From Bacteroidaceae bacterium (GTDB taxonomy: Bacteria; Bacteroidota; Bacteroidia; Bacteroidales; Bacteroidaceae), in the NCBI GenBank assembly GCA_017428785.1, contig JAFRQD010000067.1, positions 34,868-98,867 on the forward strand: 64,000 nt of DNA. Direction: 5' to 3'. The translations under genes were made by a program, and so were the position numbers. The notes beneath the pieces are model-generated. The model did no database searches, was not told where the DNA came from, and worked only from the letters and a program-made list of their open reading frames with translations. This document shows, piece after piece, positions 34,761 to 43,456 of the stretch (position 1 is its first letter; the number at the start of each line of letters is the position of its first letter).

Positions 34761-35384
34761 ATGCAATCCATTCCTTTCATAGCCTGGTGCCTCGAGCACT
34801 TGAACTACTGGGTCATCACGCTTCTGATGGCCATCGAGAGCAGCTTCATCCCTTTCCCCAGCGAAGTGGTAGTGCCGCCGGCAGCCTATATGGCAGCCAC
34901 TACTGGCGAACTCAATGTCTTCCTTGTCGTGCTTTGTGCCACACTCGGAGCCATCATCGGAGCCTTGGTGAACTATGGGTTGGCTCGTTATCTCGGGCGG
35001 CCGCTTGTGTATCGTTTCGCAGAGAGCAGGATAGGACACATGTGTTTGATTGACAGCGCGAAGGTGGAGAATGCAGAGCGCTACTTCGACGAGCACGGGG
35101 CGGTTGGCACTTTCTTCGGGCGTCTGGTTCCTGCCGTTCGTCAGCTCATCAGCATCCCTGCGGGTTTGGCGCGAATGGGGTTAGGACGCTTCATCCTCTA
35201 CACCACGCTTGGAGCCGGCCTTTGGAACTCGATTCTTGCTGGAATGGGTTGGTACATCGGTCATTACTATAGCGGTCAGCTCGAAGAGAAAGTCGCCCAG
35301 TACAGTGGAGAACTGAAGATAGCGATGCTGGTTCTCGGCGTGGCTGTCGTCCTCTACCTCGTATATAAAGGTGTGAAAAAATAA
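34761..35384 (+). CDS. DedA-family membrane protein
   Basis: The 207-residue protein has four to five predicted membrane segments and the DedA core: IESSFIPFPSEVV with the membrane-embedded acidic residue, and FFGRLVPAVRQLISIPAG with the key arginines. Recent work on the family links it to undecaprenyl phosphate or phospholipid flipping; the specific lipid is not predictable here. Confidence 0.92.
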   Translation: MQSIPFIAWCLEHLNYWVITLLMAIESSFIPFPSEVVVPPAAYMAATTGELNVFLVVLCATLGAIIGALVNYGLARYLGRPLVYRFAESRIGHMCLIDSAKVENAERYFDEHGAVGTFFGRLVPAVRQLISIPAGLARMGLGRFILYTTLGAGLWNSILAGMGWYIGHYYSGQLEEKVAQYSGELKIAMLVLGVAVVLYLVYKGVKK

Positions 35385-35401
35385 ATTCAGCTATAACAAC
35401 C

Positions 35402-36313
35402 ATGAAAAAGCTAAAACTAATCCTTTGTCTTCTGATTGCCTGCCTGCCCTTATGTGCGCAGAGTGATGGCATTACATTGCGCATGATGACCTACAACATC
35501 CGTCATGGTGCAGGGATGGACGATGTGGTGGACCTCGAGAGACAGGCTAAGGTGATTCAAAGCAGTCAGCCCGATGTGGTAGGCCTGCAAGAGGTGGATT
35601 ACATTGTTCCGCGTTCGGGACGTGTTGACGAGACAGCCTATTTTGCCGATTATCTCGGTATGTACGGCACATTCGGCCCCGCCATTCCCCTCAGCGGCGG
35701 CAAGTATGGCGTTGCTATCCTCAGCAAGGAGAAGCCTTTGTCTGTCAGCAACACGCCTCTGCCCGGCAAGGAGAAGAGGACGCTGCTCGTCTGCGAGTTC
35801 CAGAACTATGTATTCGCATGCACACATCTCGACCTTGAGGAGCCGAACCGCCTGGCCTCGCTGGACATCATCATTGCGGAAGCCTCTCGTTGGAGCAAGC
35901 CTTTCTTCATTTGTGGCGACTGGAACGACAAACCAAACTCAACCCTCATCACTACGATGAAGAAGGACGACATGTTCGTCTTCCTGAACCGTCTGACAAA
36001 CAGCAGTTCGTCATATACATTCCCAGCTCAGAATCCGAACCGCGTCATCGACTACATCGCCTCCTACGGCAATGTGGTGCGTTCTATAAATTTGCGCAAG
36101 GTGATAGCAAATTCCGTTTCGTCCGACCATCGCCCCGTGCTGGTAAGCGTCGTGATAGACGACATGACGGGAATAGTCTCTCCCGTCGGGGAGAGCGAAG
36201 AGGAGTCGGCCTGTTACGACCTCTACGGCCGGAAATGCCCAATGAACAACGGTCGATGTTCAATGCCCCGCGGCATCTACATCGTAAACGGGAAGAAGAA
36301 AGTGGTCAGGTGA
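35402..36313 (+). CDS. Secreted endonuclease/exonuclease/phosphatase (EEP) family protein with type IX-like tail
   Basis: The 303-residue protein has a signal peptide (residues 1-19). The EEP fold is clear: MTYNIRHG, the metal Glu in VVGLQEVD, CTHLDL, CGDWND and SSDHRPVLV. The last 45 residues (CYDLYGRKCPMNN to RGIYIVNGKKKVVR) match short type IX secretion C-terminal domains, so it may reach the outer membrane or medium. A run coded by aatgaacaacggtcgatgttcaatg lies inside the tail. Substrate could be nucleic acid or a phospho-ester. Confidence 0.86.
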   Translation: MKKLKLILCLLIACLPLCAQSDGITLRMMTYNIRHGAGMDDVVDLERQAKVIQSSQPDVVGLQEVDYIVPRSGRVDETAYFADYLGMYGTFGPAIPLSGGKYGVAILSKEKPLSVSNTPLPGKEKRTLLVCEFQNYVFACTHLDLEEPNRLASLDIIIAEASRWSKPFFICGDWNDKPNSTLITTMKKDDMFVFLNRLTNSSSSYTFPAQNPNRVIDYIASYGNVVRSINLRKVIANSVSSDHRPVLVSVVIDDMTGIVSPVGESEEESACYDLYGRKCPMNNGRCSMPRGIYIVNGKKKVVR

Positions 36314-36386
36314 GCGGAAGGAGCATGTGCGCCTCTGTGGCAAAAATCAGAGCGTCACATTTTGCCATCCTTTGGTCAGCAAGGCG

Positions 36387-36743
36387 AATTTGTAAAGATA
36401 ATTCCAGGCGAGACGCTTTCTGAGCGCTTGTTTTTGCTCTTGTGGCACTTTGCTACCCCAAAGGCAAAATAAGGGCTTAAATCGAGTTTCCCTCTATAAT
36501 AAAGGGTTTGCAGAGAGGCGTTTTGAAGCGCAGGGCAAAGAAAGTACAAACCAAGTGCTTTGTGTGGATAAATTCCGCGTGGAATTTCGCCAAATTCCGC
36601 CTGCGGCGATGGGGAACTTCGCGTGCGGAATTTGTCATCGCCGCGTGTGGCGTTGCCCAACTTCGCGTGCGGCGTTTGATTCTTAGCCATGCAGAGTTTC
36701 CGATTACACCGTTTTTCGTCACTTTTTTTGTCAAGGATTTTCC
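36387..36743 (+). repeat. 356-bp non-coding element, copy 3
   Basis: 357 bp, with aatttgtaaagataattcc at the left and ttttgtcaaggattttcc at the right. The tacccc block is 67 bp from the left end and the gcagggcaaagaaagtac block and 22-bp array follow in the same order as copy 2. It fills most of the gap between the EEP gene and the DUF1295 gene. Confidence 0.88.
36570..36682. repeat. Array of about 22-bp units within element copy 3
   Basis: Five degenerate units, including aacttcgcgtgcggaatt and aacttcgcgtgcggcgtt. Confidence 0.82.
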
Positions 36744-36807
36744 GAAAACATAACAGCCCCCAAATGTCTATTCCAAACATGCGAGATGTGCATTTGTGAT
36801 TTAATAA

Positions 36808-36839
36808 TTTTGATTATTGAATGAAAATCTGTAACTTTG
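36808..36839 (+). promoter_or_regulatory. Promoter of the DUF1295 gene
   Basis: TTTTG (36808-36812), 19 bp, TAACTTTG (36832-36839). The first in-frame ATG after it is at 36851, so the leader is only about 6-10 nt. Confidence 0.78.
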
Positions 36840-36850
36840 CATTGCCTAAA

Positions 36851-37630
36851 ATGCAAGGAATGATGTCAGAGGGACTCTTTTACTACCTTATTTATGGCAT
36901 GCTGGTGCTGGCTATAGTGGTCTTCGTCAGCCTTTACTTCGTGACGGCTGGTTATGGTCAGTTTCGCACGAAGCAGTGGGGCTTGAGCATCAATAACAAG
37001 CTGGGTTGGATTCTCATGGAGGTACCTGTTTTCATTGTTATGCTTGCGATATGGAGCCTTTCGCCCTTGAAGTGGCACTTGCCGCAGCTGGCTCTGTTCT
37101 GCCTCTTCGAGTTGCACTATTTCCAGCGCAGTCTCGTCTTCCCGTTCCTGCTGAAAGGGCAGAGCCGGATGCCAGTCGTCATCATGCTCATGGGCATCGT
37201 TTTCAATCTCATCAACGGGCTGATTCAGGGCGGAGGACTCTATTGGTTTCCCAACCCCGACTTCGAGCAAGGCGTTTCCTACTTGCTTCGTCCGAATGCC
37301 ATTGCAGGCATCTTACTCTTCTTCATAGGGATGGCCATCAATCTCCACTCGGACCATGTCGTCCGTCATCTTCGCAAGCCGGGCGACACGAAGCATTATC
37401 TGCCCTCCAAAGGCATGTATCGCTATGTGACTTCGGCTAACTATCTGGGCGAAATCATAGAGTGGACCGGTTTTGCCATCGCGGCAGCAACCTTGGCGGC
37501 CTGGGTGTTTCCGATCTGGACGGCAGCCAATCTCGTGCCTCGCGCCCACGCTATATATAATAGGTATAAGGAGGAGTTTGGCGAAGAAGCCTTAGGAAAG
37601 CGAAAACGCATCATTCCTTTCGTTTATTGA
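36851..37630 (+). CDS. DUF1295 / steroid 5-alpha-reductase-like membrane protein
   Basis: The 259-residue protein has about six transmembrane helices and a C-terminal signature of 3-oxo-5-alpha-steroid 4-dehydrogenase-like proteins: SANYLGEIIEWTGFA and HAIYNRYKEEFGE, with FELHYFQRSLVFP earlier. Such proteins reduce steroid or enoyl double bonds with NADPH. The start is set after the promoter; an upstream ATG at 36821 precedes the -7 element. OYE and SDR genes follow, so a small reductive group acting on a shared substrate is possible (inference). Confidence 0.82.
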   Translation: MQGMMSEGLFYYLIYGMLVLAIVVFVSLYFVTAGYGQFRTKQWGLSINNKLGWILMEVPVFIVMLAIWSLSPLKWHLPQLALFCLFELHYFQRSLVFPFLLKGQSRMPVVIMLMGIVFNLINGLIQGGGLYWFPNPDFEQGVSYLLRPNAIAGILLFFIGMAINLHSDHVVRHLRKPGDTKHYLPSKGMYRYVTSANYLGEIIEWTGFAIAAATLAAWVFPIWTAANLVPRAHAIYNRYKEEFGEEALGKRKRIIPFVY

Positions 37631-37677
37631 CAAATGATAAGTGAACATTGAGAGTTGAGGCCATCAGGTGCTTTCAC

Positions 37678-37712
37678 AACTATGAACTATGGACTATGGA
37701 CTGTGAACTAAA
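37678..37712 (+). repeat. 'ctatggactatgg' word repeat at the OYE gene start
   Basis: actatgaactatggactatg and gactgtgaacta words span the start codon region of the OYE gene; the same words recur at 49258-49400 and 55268-55315. Confidence 0.7.
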
Positions 37713-38952
37713 TAAAATATTCGAGCCGGCACACATCGGGCCGCTGACATTGAGGAACCGCACCATCAGGAGTGCGGCTTTCGAGAGCATGTGTCCCGGG
37801 CACGAACCCAGCGAGATGCTCTACGACTACCACACCAGCGTGGCTCGGGGCGGCGTGGGAATGACGACTGTGGCCTATGCCGCCGTGACGGAAAGCGGCT
37901 TGAGTTTTGACCGCCAGCTTGTGATGAAAAAAGAGATTGTGCCTGGTCTGCGCCGCCTCACCGACGGCATCCACAAGGAAGGTGCAGCGGCGGGCATCCA
38001 GTTGGGGCATTGCGGCAACATGAGCCACAAAGCCATCTGCGGCTGCATTCCCGTGGGGGCTTCCACGGGTTTCAATCTCTACAGCCCTACCATCGTGCGC
38101 GGATTGCGTCGGGACGAGCTGCCGGAGCTGGCAATGAAGTTCGGCGAGGCTGTCAACTTGGCTCGCGAAGCAGGCTTTGACGAGGTGGAAATACATTGCG
38201 GACACGGTTATCTGATTGACCAGTTCCTCAACCCTTACTTCAATCATCGCAAGGACGACTATGGTGGTTCGCTTGAGAACAGGATGCGTTTCATGACGCT
38301 TTGTGTGGAGGCAGCCATGAAGGCGGCAAGGGACGACATTGCCGTCGTCTGCAAGATGAACATGCGGGACGGGCTGAAGAACGGCGTTTCGTTGGAGGAG
38401 CACAGCATCCCCGTTGCCCGTCGCCTGCAGGAGCTTGGCGTGCATGCCCTCGTATTGAGCGGCGGACTGGTGAGCGCCACACCGATGTATGTCATGCGAG
38501 GCGAACTGCCTTTGCAGACGATGACGCACTACATGGACAAGCCCTGGCTCAAATACAGCATCCGAAGTTGCAAATCGCTCGTCAGGAACATCATGACAAA
38601 GCCAGTCCCTTACAAGGAAGCCTTCTTCCTTGAAGATGCCCTGAAGTTCCGTGAGGCAATGCCCGACATGAAGTTCATCTATGTCGGAGGCTTGGTGTGT
38701 GGCGACAAGATAAACGAGGTGTTGGGGCACGGCTTTGAGGCTGTGCAGATGGCTCGCAGCCTCCTCAACGAGCCCGACTTCGTGAACCGGCTCAAGGAAG
38801 ACCCCCATCATCGTTGTGGCTGCAAGCATAGCAACTACTGCATCGGCAGGATGTACACGCTTGAGATGGCTTGCCATCAGCATCTTCGCGAGCAACTTCC
38901 GCAAGATTTGGTGAAAGAAATAGAACGCATAGAGAGGGAGCAGAACCTATGA
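37696..38952 (+). CDS. Old Yellow Enzyme family NAD(P)H:flavin oxidoreductase
   Basis: The 418-residue FMN (beta/alpha)8 enzyme has the usual segments: LTLRNRTIRSA, QLGHCGN, EIHCGHGYLIDQFLNP and YGGSLENRMRF. It reduces activated C=C bonds. The C-terminus has Cys/His (HRCGCKHSNYC), which may bind a metal, but the spacing is not that of the 2,4-dienoyl-CoA reductase Fe-S motif. The chosen ATG at 37696 is inside a word repeat that supplies the first residues; no other ATG fits well. The stop overlaps the SDR start by 4 bases. Confidence 0.85.
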   Translation: MDCELNKIFEPAHIGPLTLRNRTIRSAAFESMCPGHEPSEMLYDYHTSVARGGVGMTTVAYAAVTESGLSFDRQLVMKKEIVPGLRRLTDGIHKEGAAAGIQLGHCGNMSHKAICGCIPVGASTGFNLYSPTIVRGLRRDELPELAMKFGEAVNLAREAGFDEVEIHCGHGYLIDQFLNPYFNHRKDDYGGSLENRMRFMTLCVEAAMKAARDDIAVVCKMNMRDGLKNGVSLEEHSIPVARRLQELGVHALVLSGGLVSATPMYVMRGELPLQTMTHYMDKPWLKYSIRSCKSLVRNIMTKPVPYKEAFFLEDALKFREAMPDMKFIYVGGLVCGDKINEVLGHGFEAVQMARSLLNEPDFVNRLKEDPHHRCGCKHSNYCIGRMYTLEMACHQHLREQLPQDLVKEIERIEREQNL

Positions 38953-39788
38953 AGCTGGCGATTATAACAGGCGCAGCCACAGGCATGGGCTTCGAGGAAG
39001 CGAAGGCTGTGGCTGGCAAAGGCTTTCATACAATTATGGCTTGCCACCATCCTGAAACGGCGGAAGAGAAGCGGCAGGAAATTGTCAAGACCACGGGCAA
39101 CGAGCATGTAGAGGTCGTGGGCATAGACCTTGCCGACCTCAGTTCCGTTCGTCGTTTCGCGGACGAGATAAAGGCTCGTTTCCAGCACCTAGACCTCCTG
39201 ATGAATAATGCCGGGACACTCGAAACGGGACTCCACATCACACAAGACAACATGGAGCGAACCGTGCAGGTCAACTATGTAGGTCCTTACCTACTTACCC
39301 GCCTCTTGCTGCCGTTGATGGGAGAGGGAAGTCGCATCGTGAATATGGTATCGTTGACTTATAGGGTAGGGCGCTTGGACTTTCCCGACTTCTTCCGCCG
39401 TGGCAGAAAGGGAAGCTTCTGGCGTATCCCCATCTACAGCAATTCGAAGCTGGCGCTGACACTCTTCACCTTCGAACTTGCAGAACGTCTCAGGAACAAA
39501 GGCATCACGGTCAATGCTGCCGACCCAGGCATCGTCTCGACCGACATCATCCGCATGCACAACTTCATCGACCCGCTGACCGACATCTTCTTCCGTCCCT
39601 TCATCCGTACTCCCCGACAAGGAGCCGACACAGCTATCCGCCTCTTATTGGACGAGGACAAAGCAACACAGACAGGCACCTTCAACCGTTCGAACCGCAT
39701 CATCGACATTGGCGACAAGTTCCTTCATCACAAACAGATGCACAAGCTATGGGAGAAGACCGATGCCATCGTCAGCAAATACCTCTAA
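38949..39788 (+). CDS. Short-chain dehydrogenase/reductase
   Basis: The 279-residue classical SDR has TGAATGMG (7-14) for the cofactor, NNAG, and the catalytic YSNSK after the conserved Ser. The start at 38949 overlaps the OYE stop (ATGA), so the two are likely made together. Sequence resembles retinol dehydrogenase-like SDRs. Substrate unknown. Confidence 0.9.
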   Translation: MKLAIITGAATGMGFEEAKAVAGKGFHTIMACHHPETAEEKRQEIVKTTGNEHVEVVGIDLADLSSVRRFADEIKARFQHLDLLMNNAGTLETGLHITQDNMERTVQVNYVGPYLLTRLLLPLMGEGSRIVNMVSLTYRVGRLDFPDFFRRGRKGSFWRIPIYSNSKLALTLFTFELAERLRNKGITVNAADPGIVSTDIIRMHNFIDPLTDIFFRPFIRTPRQGADTAIRLLLDEDKATQTGTFNRSNRIIDIGDKFLHHKQMHKLWEKTDAIVSKYL

Positions 39789-39836
39789 AGACTCAAAGAT
39801 ATTGCCTGAATAATAAACCTTATAATACATATTACT

Positions 39837-40802
39837 ATGAAATTGAGAATGTTTTTCCTTGTCTTGTTTCTGGTGGGAGCCGTGACGGGTCATGCTCGAA
39901 AAGAAGATAACAGGACCTTGAATCTGCTTTATTGGAACATACAGAACGGTATGTGGGACGGCCAGACCGACGACTACAAGCGCTTTACAGATTGGGTCTC
40001 CGCACAACAACCTGATATATGCGTGTGGTGCGAGGCGCAGAAGTTGTACGTGACGAACTCCGACAAGAGCGAGAAGGAAACGGAGGAAGAGTGCTTGGCA
40101 AGATGGCGCAGGTTGGCTCAGCGTTATGGTCACAGCTATGTCTATCTGAGTGCTCATCCCGACAACTACCCGCAACTCATCACCTCGCGCTATCCGATGG
40201 AGGCCGAGAAGCTTATCACGGGAAATGCCGATACAATAGTATGTCATGGTGCATCGTGGTACAAAGTCAGGCTCGGGAAGAAACATAAGACTCTCAACCT
40301 TGTGACGCTCCACACTTGGCCTATGGCGTATGGGTACAGAGTGCCGGCAGATAAGCGTGAAGAAAGCAAAGCCAAGGGCGAAGGCGAAATCTTCCGAAGC
40401 AAGGAGATGGAACTCATCTGCAAGAATACCATATTGTCCCACAGCAACGCTAAGCGCGAGTTTTGGGCGATGATGGGTGACTTCAATTCTGTCTCGCGTG
40501 TAGATAACGCGGCCTATCAGTACCCGGACAGCTCGACGAAGTTTCTGGTGCACGATTACATCTGCAGCAAAACGCCCTACATCGACCTCATCAAGAGCCT
40601 TTATCCGCAAGAGTTCATCGGCTCAACAGGCAGCAATCGCCGTATTGACTTCATTTACGTCACTCCGGCATTACAGAAGAAAGTGAATGGAGCCGCAATT
40701 CTGAAAGACAGCTACACAACCCCCGTACGCAATCCGCAGAACATCTCAAACTTCTGGCACCCTTCCGACCACTTGCCCATACTGATGAAGTTTAAGATGT
40801 AG
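39837..40802 (+). CDS. Secreted EEP-family protein (second)
   Basis: The 321-residue protein has a signal peptide (residues 1-20) and EEP motifs: LLYWNIQNG, CVWCEAQ in place of the Glu region, WAMMGDFNSVSR and FWHPSDHLPILM. It differs from the gene at 35.4 kb and has no type IX tail. Possible sugar-phosphate, nucleic-acid or phospholipid esterase. Confidence 0.82.
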   Translation: MKLRMFFLVLFLVGAVTGHARKEDNRTLNLLYWNIQNGMWDGQTDDYKRFTDWVSAQQPDICVWCEAQKLYVTNSDKSEKETEEECLARWRRLAQRYGHSYVYLSAHPDNYPQLITSRYPMEAEKLITGNADTIVCHGASWYKVRLGKKHKTLNLVTLHTWPMAYGYRVPADKREESKAKGEGEIFRSKEMELICKNTILSHSNAKREFWAMMGDFNSVSRVDNAAYQYPDSSTKFLVHDYICSKTPYIDLIKSLYPQEFIGSTGSNRRIDFIYVTPALQKKVNGAAILKDSYTTPVRNPQNISNFWHPSDHLPILMKFKM

Positions 40803-40850
40803 GCGAGGCTAAATGCCAAACTGGGCGTGCCTAGTTGGCCAACATCACAT
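40803..40850. repeat. Two 22-bp-type units upstream of a gene remnant
   Basis: gcgaggctaaatgccaaactg and ggcgtgcctagttggccaac resemble the AT-rich units at 2.1 kb (gcgtgcttagtttgccaac). Confidence 0.6.
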
Positions 40851-41128
40851 GTCTGTCAATAGAGCCTCCCTCCATTTCGTACGACACCTTCACCGACAGC
40901 CACTATCAGGGAGCAAACCTCTATGTCCCGTATGGCTGCGAGAATGTTTACAGGTGGACGGATGTCTGGGAGCAATTCTTTGATGTCTTCGAGCTGCCAG
41001 ACGGCATAATAGATGTTAACGCTGATGATAACGATAACATTACTATTTATGACCTATCAGGTCGAAAGTCAGCTGTGCTTCATAAAGGCATCAACATCGT
41101 AAACGGGAAGAAAGTTTTAATAAGATAA
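40835..41128 (+). pseudogene. 3' remnant of a BspA-like LRR protein with type IX tail
   Basis: The frame reads the end of a BspA (LRR_5) domain: PPSISYDTFTDSHYQGANLYVPYGC and VYRWTDVWEQFF, then a type IX-like C-terminal tail (ITIYDLSGRKS to INIVNGKKVLIR). There is no ATG, signal peptide or upstream LRR; only a TTG inside the 22-bp-type repeat. So the 5' part is missing and the repeat lies at the break. Confidence 0.75.
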
Positions 41129-41161
41129 GAGAATAAGACAATAAGAAATGTAGATAATAAG

Positions 41162-41203
41162 AACAAGTCCCCTCAACTCATTAGTCGGCGGGGCTTGTTT
41201 TCG
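41162..41203 (+). terminator. Terminator upstream of the mmd operon
   Basis: aacaag-t-cccc pairs with ggggcttgtt (one bulge), followed by a T run. Confidence 0.75.
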
Positions 41204-41277
41204 TATATAATAATATATAATGTGTGAATTTAGAGAAAATTCTTCTTTCTTCTTTCTTCATTCTTAATTCTTTTTTG

Positions 41278-41285
41278 TACCTTTG
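41278..41285 (+). promoter_or_regulatory. Probable -7 element of the mmd operon
   Basis: TACCTTTG, about 98 bases before the mmdA ATG. The -33 is not clear in the T/C-rich upstream sequence. Confidence 0.6.
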
Positions 41286-41382
41286 TGCGCGAAATTCTAA
41301 AGCTCTCCTGATTTTTCCCCGTAGGGAAGGACATAAATAGCAAAATAGAAAACAATAAATCTTTAAATAGTAAATCACAAAG

Positions 41383-42954
41383 ATGAGTACACAAACAGAA
41401 AAGATTAAGGAGCTTATGGAGCTCCGCGCCAAAGCTCGCGTGGGTGGAGGCGAAAAGGCTATCGAGAAGCAGCACGAGAAAGGCAAGTTCACGGCTCGCG
41501 AACGCATCAACCTCCTGCTCGACGAAGGTAGCTTCGAGGAAATGGACATGTTCGTGAAGCATCGTTGCACGAACTTCGGTATGGAGAAGAAGCAGTATCT
41601 GGGCGACGGCGTCGTGACAGGTAGCGGCACAATTGGTGGTCGCCTGGTTTATGTCTTTGCTCAGGACTTCACCGTTTCCGCTGGTTCTCTCTCCGAGATG
41701 CTGGCAAGCAAGATTTGCAAGGTGATGGACATCGCCATGAAGGTTGGCGCTCCCGTCATTGGTCTTAACGACTCAGGTGGTGCTCGCTTGCAGGAAGGCA
41801 TCAACGCTCTCGCAGGTTATGCCGAAATCTTCCAGCGCAACATCATGTCTTCAGGCGTGATTCCTCAGATTAGCGCCATCATGGGTCCGTGTGCCGGTGG
41901 TGCAGTTTACAGCCCCGCATTGACTGACTTCACCTTCATGGTAGAGGGCAGCAGCTATATGTTCCTGACAGGTCCTGGTCCTGTGAAGGCAGTTCTGGGC
42001 GAAGTCGTTACCCAAGAGCAGCTTGGTGGCGCAAGCGTTCATGCTACAAAGAGTGGTGTGACACACTTCACAGCAAAGAACGAGGAAGAGTGCATCGCTA
42101 TGATTAAGCAACTCTTCTCTTACATTCCTCAGAACAACCTCGAGAAGACTCCTCGCGTAGAATGCACAGACCCCATCGACCGTATGGAGGATTACCTGAA
42201 CGACATCATTCCCGACAATCCCAACATGCCTTACGATATGTATCAGGTGATTGCTGGTATCGTGGATAATGGCGAGTTCTTCGAGGTACAACCTAACTTT
42301 GCAAAGAACATCATCGTAGGTTTCGCTCGCTTCAACGGCCAGAGTGTTGGCATCGTAGCCAACCAGCCCAAGCAGCTTGCAGGTGTGCTCGATTGCAACT
42401 CAAGCCGCAAGGGTGCTCGCTTCGTGCGTTTCTGCGACGCCTTCAACATTCCTATCGTAACGCTTGTTGACGTTCCTGGCTTCCTGCCCGGCACAGGTCA
42501 GGAGTACAACGCCGTCATCCTGCATGGTGCAAAGTTGCTCTATGCTTACGGAGAGGCCACGATTCCCAAAGTGACAGTTACCCTGCGCAAGAGCTACGGC
42601 GGCAGCCACATTGTGATGAGCTGTAAGCAGCTTCGTGGCGACCTGAACTATGCTTGGCCCTCAAGCGAGATTGCTGTGATGGGTGCCAGCGGTGCTGCAA
42701 GTGTGCTCTATGCAAAGGAAGCAAAGGCTCTCAAGGACGAGGGTAAGGTGGAAGAGGCAAAGGCTTATATGGCAGAGAAGCAGAAGGAGTACGAAGACCT
42801 CTTCGCAAATCCCTATCAGGCTGCCAAGTATGGCTACATCGACGATGTAATCGAGCCTCGCAACACTCGCTTCCGCATCATTCGCGCTTTGGCTCAGCTC
42901 GAGAACAAGAAACTCACTAATCCTGCCAAGAAGCACGGAAATATTCCTCTGTAG
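41383..42954 (+). CDS. mmdA: Methylmalonyl-CoA decarboxylase alpha subunit (carboxyltransferase)
   Basis: The 523-residue carboxyltransferase has the acyl-CoA-binding halves typical of this family: [52 protein letters not shown] and [15 protein letters not shown]. It moves CO2 from methylmalonyl-CoA to biotin on the carrier subunit. It could also be described as a propionyl-CoA carboxylase beta chain, but the delta, biotin and membrane beta subunits that follow support the Na+-pumping decarboxylase. Codon use looks like a well-expressed gene. Confidence 0.93.
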   Translation: MSTQTEKIKELMELRAKARVGGGEKAIEKQHEKGKFTARERINLLLDEGSFEEMDMFVKHRCTNFGMEKKQYLGDGVVTGSGTIGGRLVYVFAQDFTVSAGSLSEMLASKICKVMDIAMKVGAPVIGLNDSGGARLQEGINALAGYAEIFQRNIMSSGVIPQISAIMGPCAGGAVYSPALTDFTFMVEGSSYMFLTGPGPVKAVLGEVVTQEQLGGASVHATKSGVTHFTAKNEEECIAMIKQLFSYIPQNNLEKTPRVECTDPIDRMEDYLNDIIPDNPNMPYDMYQVIAGIVDNGEFFEVQPNFAKNIIVGFARFNGQSVGIVANQPKQLAGVLDCNSSRKGARFVRFCDAFNIPIVTLVDVPGFLPGTGQEYNAVILHGAKLLYAYGEATIPKVTVTLRKSYGGSHIVMSCKQLRGDLNYAWPSSEIAVMGASGAASVLYAKEAKALKDEGKVEEAKAYMAEKQKEYEDLFANPYQAAKYGYIDDVIEPRNTRFRIIRALAQLENKKLTNPAKKHGNIPL

Positions 42955-42964
42955 TTAAAGAACG

Positions 42965-43036
42965 AAAGACCCTCTAAATCTCCCTTCAGGGAGACTTTTC
43001 TCCTCCCCTTTAAGGGGAGGCTGGGTAGGGTCTTCA
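42965..43036. repeat. Family E hairpin repeat between mmdA and mmdD
   Basis: The ends are inverted (aaagaccct at 42965-42973, agggtctt at 43027-43034). The inside has ctcccttcagggag and cctcccctttaaggggagg hairpins. 70 bp in length. Confidence 0.88.
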
Positions 43037-43050
43037 AAATAGAATATAAT

Positions 43051-43383
43051 ATGCAATTACTATCAATATCAGATCCGCAGATATGGCTTTTAGCAGGCAT
43101 CTCCGTTTTGGTGGTGTTCACTATCCTGCTTATCTTGGTACTCATCTTGGGCATCTTTACTGCAATTGCAAAGAAGACAACAGCGAAGGTAAAGACCGTG
43201 AAGAGCACCATCGAGACCAGTTTGGAGGCTAAGTCCTTCGAGAAAGCCAGCGATGAGGATAAGGCAGCAGTTGCGATGGCTCTCTATCTCTACTTCAACG
43301 AGAGAGACAATCGCGAAAGCCGTGTCCTGACTATCGTTCCATATCCTTCCGCTTGGGGCGCAACGCTGAACCCAAGACTTTAA
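43051..43383 (+). CDS. OadG/MmdD-like small membrane subunit
   Basis: The 110-residue protein has one transmembrane helix (about 12-36) and a charged cytosolic tail, as in OadG/MmdD, which holds the decarboxylase complex together. Position between alpha and biotin subunits supports this. The C-terminus (SRVLTIVPYPSAWGATLNPRL) is typical of Bacteroidetes versions. Confidence 0.85.
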   Translation: MQLLSISDPQIWLLAGISVLVVFTILLILVLILGIFTAIAKKTTAKVKTVKSTIETSLEAKSFEKASDEDKAAVAMALYLYFNERDNRESRVLTIVPYPSAWGATLNPRL

Positions 43384-43385
43384 AT

Positions 43386-43450
43386 AGTTAAGAATTAAGA
43401 GTTAAGAGTTAAGAATTGACTCGTCAACTCGTTTACTTGTCAACTAATAA
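43386..43450 (+). repeat. Word repeat before the biotin-carrier gene
   Basis: taagaattaagagttaagag words, then actcgtcaactcg and acttgtcaac. Nearly the same spacer occurs at 44172-44245. Confidence 0.78.
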
Positions 43451-43456
43451 AAACAA

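Noticed and set aside
36821-36850. ATG at 36821 as start of the DUF1295 protein
   Set aside because: It precedes the TAACTTTG element, so it would not be in the transcript.
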